64,000 bases of DNA from Allosphingosinicella deserti (GTDB lineage Bacteria; Pseudomonadota; Alphaproteobacteria; Sphingomonadales; Sphingomonadaceae): assembly GCF_003012735.1 (NCBI RefSeq), contig NZ_PXYI01000003.1, positions 310,001 through 374,000 of the forward strand, given 5' to 3'. The notes under the pieces are model-generated. The model ran no database searches. It worked only from the letters and a program-made list of their open reading frames with translations, and had not been told where the DNA came from. This document shows, one piece after another, positions 58,248-64,000 of the stretch. The translations under genes were made by a program, and so were the position numbers. Numbering within the stretch: position 1 is the first letter of the stretch; every line of letters begins with the position of its first letter.

Positions 58248-60266
58248 ATGTTCTTTCGCCTATGCCTTGCCTCGGCCCTCTTCTCCGTCTCCGCAATCGC
58301 GCAGGCGGCGGCGCGCGAATGCGCACAGTCCCCGAACAGGATCCTGGAAGTGTGCGTGACGGTGGACGGCGGGGCGGCGCGCTATTCGGTCAGTAGGCTT
58401 GGCAAGCCGGTGCTGGCACCGTCCGCGCTCGGCCTGACCTTCAAGGGGGAAGGGGCGGCGCGCTACACCGGCCTGTCGAACGTGCGGCGCGGGCGCAGCG
58501 ACACGCAATGGGAGCAGCCTTGGGGCGAGCAGCGGCTGATCCGCGACGATCATGTCGAGCTGGCGGTGACGCTGGCCGGCGACACGCCGCTCAATCGCAC
58601 GGTGGGCGTGATCTTCCGTCTGTTCGACGACGGCATCGGCTTCCGCTACGTCTATGGCGACGTGCCCGCCGGGCAGGCGGTCGAGGTCGCGTCCGAGCGG
58701 ACCGAGTTCCGCACCAAGGGCGCCTATCAGGCCTGGTGGTATGAGGCCCTTGGCCAGGAGCGCGACGAATATCTCTACACGCAAACGGACGCGCGGCGTA
58801 TCACCACCGCCGAGACGCCGCTGACGATGAAGGGCGAAAACGGCCTCTATCTGTCGTTCCACGAGGCGGCGCTGATCGACTATCCGAGCATGCTGCTCGC
58901 CGGCGACGGTGCGGGGACGCTGACCGCGCGGCTCATGCCGTGGCCGGACGGAGTCGCCGCCCGCCGACGCGGGCCGTTCGAGACCCCGTGGCGGACGATC
59001 CTGATCGGCACCAGCGCCGGTGCGCTTGCCGACAGCCGGATCGAACTCAACCTCAACGCGCCCAACAAGCTTGGCGACGTATCGTGGGTGAAGCCGGGCA
59101 AATATGTCGGGATCTGGTGGGAGATGCACCTCAACCGATCGACCTGGGGGAGCGGCGCCAAGCACGGCGCGACCACCGCAAACGCCAAGGCCTATATCGA
59201 TTTCGCGGCCCGCAACGGATTCGACGGAGTGCTCGTCGAAGGCTGGAACAAGGGCTGGGACGGCGACTGGATCGCCAATGGCGACAAATTCGATTTCACC
59301 AACCCTTATCCCGATTTCGATCTGAAGGCGGTCACCGATTATGGCCGGCAGAAGGGCGTCAGGCTGATCGGCCATCACGAGACCGGCGGCGCCGTCGTCA
59401 ATTACGAGAACCAGCTGGACGAAGCCATGAAGCTCTACGAGCGGGTCGGCGTCGCCGCGGTGAAGACGGGCTACGTCAAGCATAGCGGCACGATCACCGA
59501 TCGCGAGGGGGGGCGGCAATGGTTCGCCGGCCAATATATGGTCCGCCACAATCTCAAGGTCGCCGAGACTGCGGCCCGCTACCACATCGCGATCGACGCG
59601 CACGAGCCGGTGAAGGATACCGGGCTTCGCCGCACCTGGCCGAACATGGTCAGCCGCGAGGGCGCGCGCGGGCAGGAGTTCAACGCCTGGGGGCGTCCGA
59701 CCAACCCGCCCGAGCATCTCACCATCCTGCCGTTCACGCGCATGCTTGCCGGCCCGATGGATTATACGCCGGGCATCTTCGACCTGACCTTCGGCCAGAC
59801 CGAGCTCACCCATCGCGTCCAATCGACCCTGGCGACGCAGCTTGCCGAATATGTCGTGCTCTACAGCCCGATCCAGATGGCCGCCGATCTTCCCGAGAAT
59901 TACGACGCGCGTCCCGACGCATTCCAGTTCATCCGCGATGTGCCGACCGACTGGGAGATTTCGCGGACTTTGCAGGCGGAGATCGGCGATTTCGTCGTGG
60001 TCGCGCGCCAGCCGCGCGGCGGCACCGACTGGTTTCTCGGCGCGATCACCGACGAGAGTGCGCGGACGCTGACCCAGAGCCTCGACTTTTTAACGCCGGG
60101 CAAGCGTTATGAAGCGCAGATCTATGCCGACGCGCCGGGCGCGGACTATCGCACCAATCCGCATGCGCTGCGCATCGAGCGCAAGATCGTGACCAGCCGG
60201 GACCGGCTGGTTCTCGATCTTGCGCCCGGCGGAGGCGCGGCCATTCGGTTCAAGGATGTTGAGTGA
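58248..60266 (+). CDS. GH97 family alpha-glucosidase, inverting (SusB-like) type
   Basis: A 672-residue exported GH97 enzyme (signal MFFRLCLASALFSVSAIAQA). SusB-type catalytic residues are visible: Glu378 in GHHETGG, acid Glu453 in DAHEPVKDTG and Glu477 in ARGQEFNAWG. The last two are 24 apart, as are Glu508 and Glu532 of SusB. Where retaining GH97 enzymes have a nucleophile Asp, this protein has Gly408 (VKTGYVKH). An inverting alpha-glucosidase is therefore predicted. ATG 58248 begins the signal peptide. It completes the LacI-MFS-TBDR-GH97 locus. Confidence 0.92.
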   Translation: MFFRLCLASALFSVSAIAQAAARECAQSPNRILEVCVTVDGGAARYSVSRLGKPVLAPSALGLTFKGEGAARYTGLSNVRRGRSDTQWEQPWGEQRLIRDDHVELAVTLAGDTPLNRTVGVIFRLFDDGIGFRYVYGDVPAGQAVEVASERTEFRTKGAYQAWWYEALGQERDEYLYTQTDARRITTAETPLTMKGENGLYLSFHEAALIDYPSMLLAGDGAGTLTARLMPWPDGVAARRRGPFETPWRTILIGTSAGALADSRIELNLNAPNKLGDVSWVKPGKYVGIWWEMHLNRSTWGSGAKHGATTANAKAYIDFAARNGFDGVLVEGWNKGWDGDWIANGDKFDFTNPYPDFDLKAVTDYGRQKGVRLIGHHETGGAVVNYENQLDEAMKLYERVGVAAVKTGYVKHSGTITDREGGRQWFAGQYMVRHNLKVAETAARYHIAIDAHEPVKDTGLRRTWPNMVSREGARGQEFNAWGRPTNPPEHLTILPFTRMLAGPMDYTPGIFDLTFGQTELTHRVQSTLATQLAEYVVLYSPIQMAADLPENYDARPDAFQFIRDVPTDWEISRTLQAEIGDFVVVARQPRGGTDWFLGAITDESARTLTQSLDFLTPGKRYEAQIYADAPGADYRTNPHALRIERKIVTSRDRLVLDLAPGGGAAIRFKDVE

Positions 60267-60418
60267 TCCAGGGCGCCGACGGTCCGGCGACGCCGCCGCA
60301 GTTCCGCTGGTGCAAGACTGAGTGCCGCTGGTGCAATGGCGACCCAATTGGGTGCCGAGGCGATTGCTTTATCCTGCGTGATGCAGCTCGAGGAGTCGGG
60401 CGCAGCAGGAGAATGATG

Positions 60419-60721
60419 ATGAAGTCCGTGTTCTTTGCCGCAGGAATGGCCGCCTTATTCGCAGTCGTCGCACCCGCGGAAGCGCAGGCGCGCTATTGCT
60501 GCAAGACCAACCCCGCCATCTGCCAGGCGATATGCGGAAGCAGGTGCTGCGGCGACACCAAGGCGCTGTCGGCGGGGTGCCAGGGCGGAGACCTGTCGAA
60601 GATCCCGACGGCGAACCTGCAGGCGGAGCTGAAGTCGGCGGGCCGCAACCCCGAGATGAGCAAGCTGCTGCGCGCCGAGCTTTCCCGCCGCTCCGCCGTG
60701 CGGTCGGGAACACCCAAATAA
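60419..60721 (+). CDS. Small cysteine-rich exported protein
   Basis: A 100-residue protein with signal peptide KSVFFAAGMAALFAVVAPAEA, then a compact block of seven Cys in about 30 residues (ARYCCKTNPAICQAICGSRC, one more Cys, then SAGCQGG). A short helical C-terminus (LQAELKSAGRNPEMSKLLRA) follows. Of three consecutive ATGs the third, 60419, has AGGAG at 7 bases. The odd Cys number suggests disulfides plus one free thiol, or metal binding. No family recognised. Confidence 0.65.
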   Translation: MKSVFFAAGMAALFAVVAPAEAQARYCCKTNPAICQAICGSRCCGDTKALSAGCQGGDLSKIPTANLQAELKSAGRNPEMSKLLRAELSRRSAVRSGTPK

Positions 60722-60749
60722 TGCAGGATGGCGCGGCCTGCCGGGCGGT

Positions 60750-61205
60750 TCAGCCGCCGCCGGCCCGCGCCATGCATTCGACCTCGACCAGTGCGCCCAT
60801 CGCCAGCCCGTCGGCGCCGAAGGCGCTGCGGGCGGGTAGGGCACCGGGCTTGAAGTAGGTGACGTAGACCGCGTTGAACGCGGCCCATTCCGCCATATTT
60901 TCGATCATCACCGTGCACTTGAAAACGTCGTCCCAGCCCGCGCCGCCGGCCGCGAGCACGCTGGCGATATTGTCCATCACCTGCCGCGCCTGCGCTTCGA
61001 TCCCGTCGGGCAAGGTGCCGTCGGGCCGGAGCCCGATCTGCCCGGAAAGATAGAGAGTGTCGCCGACCCGAACCGCGCTCGAGAAGGGCAAAGGCGTGCC
61101 GCGTGCCGCCGGTGCCGGGTAATGCTTCATCGGCGTCTTCGCGGCCACCGGCGCGCCTTGCAGGAAGGTCGCTGCGACCAGGATCGCGGCTGATATCGTT
61201 TTCAT
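60750..61205 (-). CDS. Exported RidA-family protein
   Basis: A 151-residue protein with signal peptide KTISAAILVAATFLQGAPVA followed by a complete RidA domain: LYLSGQIGLRPDG, DNIASVLAAGGAGWDDVFK, ALPARSAFGADGLAMGALVE and VECMA. Unlike the RidA-like protein at 2054-2449 it keeps the P-x-R-S Arg. Export of a RidA domain is unusual, since the classical role is cytosolic 2-aminoacrylate removal. ATG 61205 follows AGGGAGA. Confidence 0.85.
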   Translation of the reverse strand: MKTISAAILVAATFLQGAPVAAKTPMKHYPAPAARGTPLPFSSAVRVGDTLYLSGQIGLRPDGTLPDGIEAQARQVMDNIASVLAAGGAGWDDVFKCTVMIENMAEWAAFNAVYVTYFKPGALPARSAFGADGLAMGALVEVECMARAGGG

Positions 61206-61279
61206 CTTCGTCTCCCTGAAAGCGTGCAGTCAGCGCGTCCACGCCCTGCAGCGAGCAACACGCATCCCCTTCGTGCGGT

Positions 61280-62071
61280 TCACGGAAGAACCTCGAGCAC
61301 AGGCTTCGCCTCGGCGAGTTCTTTCGCCGCTTGTTCCGCAAGGAAGCTGCCGATCACGCGGCGATCCGCCGCCGAGAGCGTGAGCGCAACGGACGTGAGG
61401 TTCTCCTTTTCGCGTCGTGCAAGTCGGGACTCTTCGGCCGCATAAGCCGCGACAAGCTCATCCAGATTCGCCCGGGAAGGGTTTGGGCTCGCAAGCTGCT
61501 CGCCGATTGCGCGCTCGATCTTTGCTCGTGGATGGCGGTCGTCGGGGCGAGCGTCCCTGTTTTCCCGCTCGACCAGGCGCTTGATGCCCTCCTCCGACAC
61601 GCCGATCATGCGCATCCACGCCGAGGCCAATTCCGTCGCGCCGGCGAAGGGTCTGGATGGCTTCAGCGCTTCGTCCGCGCCGGAAACGATGAAGGCACCG
61701 AGCGTGCGCCGATCCTGGGGCGAAAGGCGGAAGGCGGCGGCGATAAGTCCGTCCTTCTTCGCGCGTGCGCGCTGACCGTGCTCGGCGGCGAGTTCGGCGG
61801 TAAGCCGGACAAGCGATCTCGGGTCAGGCTCGGCGAGGGCAATCTGCTCGCCGAACGCCTGCTCGATCCGATAGAGTTTCTGCCAGTCCCGAAAATCGCT
61901 GCTTGCCAGCGCGTGTTCGGCCCAGATCCGCGTTCCGTCGGGCGACAGACCGATAAGCTGCGATGTGCTCTGAACCCGCTCGAGATCCTCGGGCGATGGC
62001 GACGCGGCTAAGGCGGGATTGGCAACAAGAGCAAGGACGAGCGCCGCTGGGGCAAGCAACCGGAACATCAT
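61280..62071 (-). CDS. Exported protein with internal duplication
   Basis: A 263-residue protein with signal peptide FRLLAPAALVLALVANPALA. Two helical repeats align: IEQAFGEQIALAEPDPRSLV with AFRLSPQDRRTLGAFIV, and IERAIGEQLASPNPSRANLD with ALTLSAADRRVIGSFLAE. Each has the helix-LSPxDR-helix pattern reminiscent of periplasmic Spy/CnrX-type metal-sensor proteins. Function unknown. It lies just upstream of the exported RidA gene on the same strand, 74 bp apart, and may share its transcript. Confidence 0.7.
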   Translation of the reverse strand: MMFRLLAPAALVLALVANPALAASPSPEDLERVQSTSQLIGLSPDGTRIWAEHALASSDFRDWQKLYRIEQAFGEQIALAEPDPRSLVRLTAELAAEHGQRARAKKDGLIAAAFRLSPQDRRTLGAFIVSGADEALKPSRPFAGATELASAWMRMIGVSEEGIKRLVERENRDARPDDRHPRAKIERAIGEQLASPNPSRANLDELVAAYAAEESRLARREKENLTSVALTLSAADRRVIGSFLAEQAAKELAEAKPVLEVLP

Positions 62072-62249
62072 GGCCGCAGGATAAGCGTTGCGGCGGCGCG
62101 AACAAGCCCCGCGAAATGCCGATGCGGGTTTCCCGGGCGGCCACCGACGATCCCGCTCGGGAGCTTCTTCCTCGGACCCTGATAGCTGCGCGGCGTCGGC
62201 AGCGGCGGAGAGGCCTGAGCGCTTCGCCCCTCCGCCGCGATGCTTCGGC

Positions 62250-62618
62250 TTATTCCTCGGCCGCTTCGGCCTCTTCCTTGGTCTTGTGGCTCACGCCCTG
62301 CTCCTCGGCGGGCGGCGAGTAGACGGTGAACAGCTTGAGCGGCTCTTCGCCCTTGTTGATGATATTGTGCTTCGATCCCTTCGGGATGACGATGATCCGG
62401 TTCGGCACCACCTTGGTGCGGCTGCCTTCCACCACCGCCTGTCCTTCGCCCGAAACGAAGAAGGTGGTCTGATCCGCATCGTGCGTCTCTTCGCCGATAT
62501 CGTCGCCGGGCTCGATGCTCATCATGACGATCTGGCAATTCTCGTCATAATAGACTTCCTTCTGGAAGTTCTTGTTCTTGGTGGTGAGATCGATGATGTC
62601 TTTGTTGAATACGGCCAT
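62250..62618 (-). CDS. Single-domain cupin protein
   Basis: A 122-residue cupin with metal-site residues in GEETHDADQTTFFVSGEGQA and the second motif IVIPKGSKHNIINKG. The acidic C-terminus (KEEAEAAEE) is notable. Composition is ordinary for cytoplasmic proteins and no signal peptide is present. ATG 62618 follows GGAG. Function unknown; relatives are called mannose-6-phosphate-isomerase-like or simply cupin. Confidence 0.85.
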   Translation of the reverse strand: MAVFNKDIIDLTTKNKNFQKEVYYDENCQIVMMSIEPGDDIGEETHDADQTTFFVSGEGQAVVEGSRTKVVPNRIIVIPKGSKHNIINKGEEPLKLFTVYSPPAEEQGVSHKTKEEAEAAEE

Positions 62619-62791
62619 TGCCGGTGCTCCAGTCTGAAGAAACGCCTGAGCGTTTCAGCGTGATTTAGAAAGTGCGGCCGAGCTGGTCGAACAAGCCGGT
62701 CGTGTGCCCCAACGTCGGGTGTCGACGATGGGTCCACTTCACCGCTGAAATCACGTGACCGCCGTGCGCAGAAGCCTCGCGCGGGGGATGC

Positions 62792-63010
62792 TCAGCTGAA
62801 CACCTCTCCGAGATCCTGCGGGGTCGTGGGCCGCTTTCGCGAAAGGCCGAGAAGCAGCCATGGCAGAATGAACCAGCCGAAGGGGAATGCGAAGCCGGCG
62901 AGAGCCCACCAGCCCGAGCGGCCGGCGCGACGGAACAGCTTCCAGAACGGGATGACGAAGATCATCGTCATGATCACAATCGGCAGATACTGAGACAGGG
63001 TCGCGCTCAC
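62792..63010 (-). CDS. Small membrane protein
   Basis: A 72-residue protein with two hydrophobic helices (YLPIVIMTMIFVIPFWKLF and ALAGFAFPFGWFILPWLLLG). A basic GRSGW loop lies between them and a soluble tail KRPTTPQDLGEVFS follows. The GTG start overlaps the stop of the acyl-activating enzyme gene (GTGA), so its translation is coupled to that gene. Confidence 0.65.
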   Translation of the reverse strand: MSATLSQYLPIVIMTMIFVIPFWKLFRRAGRSGWWALAGFAFPFGWFILPWLLLGLSRKRPTTPQDLGEVFS

Positions 63011-64000
63011 GCCGCCGCCTCCTCGTCCGGTTCGGCTTCGGCCGCTGCGGCTGGGGACGCCGCCAACCCGCCCATCGTGACATAATCGAGCTTGCCGGTG
63101 CCGAGCACGGGCAGGGCATCGATGATCCGGATGTCGCGGGGGAGCATGAGCTCGGTGACGCCATTGGCGCGCCCCCAGCTCTGCAGCGCCTTGGCGTCGG
63201 CATCCTTGCGGGTGGTGAACAGCACGAGCTGCTCGCCCTTGCGCGGATCGGGGCGGGTGACCACCGCATGGTCGGCATCGGGCCAGAGCGCGGCGGCATA
63301 GCCTTCGACCGCGGGCAGCGAGACCATCTCGCCGCCGATCTTGGCGAAGCGCTTGGCACGGCCGCGGATGGTGACGAAGCCCGCGTCGTCGATGGTGACG
63401 ATATCGCCGCTGTCGTGCCAGCCGCCCTCGGGCGGCTGGAGCAGGCCCGGCGCTTCCGACTTGAGATAGCCGGCCATGACGTTGGGACCGCGAATGTAGA
63501 GGCGGCCGCCGACGTCGATGCCGGGCACGTCCTCGAGCCGTGCCTCGATGCCGGGCAGCAGCCGGCCGACGCTGCCGGCACGGAAATGCATCGGCGTATT
63601 GACCGCGATCACCGGCCCGGCTTCGGTCGCGCCATAGCCTTCGAGGATGCGCAGGCCGAACTTGGACGCGTAGTTTGCGCGGGTCTCGTCGCGGACCCGC
63701 TCGGCACCGGCGAAGATGTAGCGCAGGGAGTAGAAATCGTAGCCGTGCGCCATCCGCGCATAGCCCGACAGGAAGGTGTCGGTGCCGAACAGGATGGTGG
63801 CGTTGGCGTCGTAGGCGAGCGCCGGCACGATCCGGTAATGGAGTGGGCTCGGATAGAGCAGGGTCTTCACGCCGTTGAGCAGCGGCAGCAATGTCCCGCC
63901 GGTGAGCCCGAAACTGTGGAAGACGGGCAGCGCGTTGAGCACGACGTCGGACGCGTTGAAATCGATGCGGGCGGCGAGCTGGCGGCAGTTGGACAGCAGA
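63007..64000 (-). CDS. Acyl-activating enzyme (Aas-like AMP ligase), C-terminal part
   Basis: The 3' portion (about 331 codons) of an ANL-family adenylate-forming enzyme, open to the window edge. Visible are VLNALPVFHSFGLTGG, the adenylation motif LEGYGATEAGPVIAVN, GWHDSGDIVTIDDAGF, the hinge GRAKRFAKIGGEMVSLPAVE and the C-terminal catalytic Lys in GTGKLDY. The sequence resembles the acyl-ACP synthetase half of Aas, which re-acylates lysophospholipid, so an N-terminal acyltransferase domain is expected outside the window. It ends with an Ala/Glu-rich tail and overlaps the small membrane protein gene. Confidence 0.85.
   Translation of the reverse strand, partial: LLSNCRQLAARIDFNASDVVLNALPVFHSFGLTGGTLLPLLNGVKTLLYPSPLHYRIVPALAYDANATILFGTDTFLSGYARMAHGYDFYSLRYIFAGAERVRDETRANYASKFGLRILEGYGATEAGPVIAVNTPMHFRAGSVGRLLPGIEARLEDVPGIDVGGRLYIRGPNVMAGYLKSEAPGLLQPPEGGWHDSGDIVTIDDAGFVTIRGRAKRFAKIGGEMVSLPAVEGYAAALWPDADHAVVTRPDPRKGEQLVLFTTRKDADAKALQSWGRANGVTELMLPRDIRIIDALPVLGTGKLDYVTMGGLAASPAAAAEAEPDEEAAA

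Overview
The window is a high-GC bacterial chromosome segment that looks like a member of the Sphingomonadaceae (Sphingomonas-like). The grounds are the dapB-nth pair, four large TonB-dependent receptors (TBDRs), many GTG and TTG starts, exported glycoside hydrolases beside LacI- and ROK-type regulators, and small exported proteins typical of that group. No rRNA, CRISPR array, prophage or insertion sequence was seen. One tRNA, tRNA-Arg(CCG), is present.

Layout. 0-6.7 kb is mostly housekeeping or accessory: a truncated gene, dapB, nth, tRNA-Arg, a RidA-like gene divergent from a LysR gene, a PhyH dioxygenase, an orphan FixJ-type response regulator and cutC. 6.7-23.1 kb is an alpha-mannan utilisation locus: GH92-GH2, then TBDR, terminator, GH43-GH92-GH125-GH92 and a ROK regulator. 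LacI-type palindromes and a repeated promoter-like box lie in front of its two halves. 23.5-31.7 kb carries a second TBDR, a dihydroxybenzoate-decarboxylase-like amidohydrolase, a periplasmic trehalase and a third TBDR. 31.9-36.1 kb holds small exported or membrane proteins, a second PhyH enzyme and a receiver-only regulator.

36.3-50.9 kb may be one stress or catabolic system. It has a NarL-type response regulator divergent from a haloperoxidase / alpha-beta hydrolase / DoxX group, a LysR-pirin divergent pair, a tightly overlapping minus-strand operon (isochorismatase-like hydrolase, XapX, YtcJ-like amidohydrolase, DoxX, MFS transporter, alginate-export-type porin) and a large Reg_prop/Y_Y_Y sensor histidine kinase. 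The same 13-bp element, ACCC-N3-CGGGTA, lies 80-125 bp upstream of the kinase, the hydrolase operon and the haloperoxidase. This suggests that the separated kinase and regulator are partners sharing a regulon, and it is the main hypothesis of this report.

51.4-60.3 kb is an alpha-glucoside locus: LacI repressor, MFS sugar transporter, TBDR and an inverting-type GH97. The TBDR promoter carries three TGCAA-N2-TTGC elements and a LacI-type operator. 60.4-64 kb holds a cysteine-rich exported protein, an exported RidA, an exported protein with an internal duplication, a cupin, a small membrane protein and the C-terminal part of an acyl-activating enzyme cut by the window end.

The carbohydrate loci follow the usual Gram-negative logic: a TBDR imports oligosaccharides, exported hydrolases trim them, and a LacI or ROK regulator senses the product. 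Two of the three GH92 enzymes have Gln where the catalytic acid Glu is expected, which points to phosphomannan or another activated mannoside as part of the substrate range.
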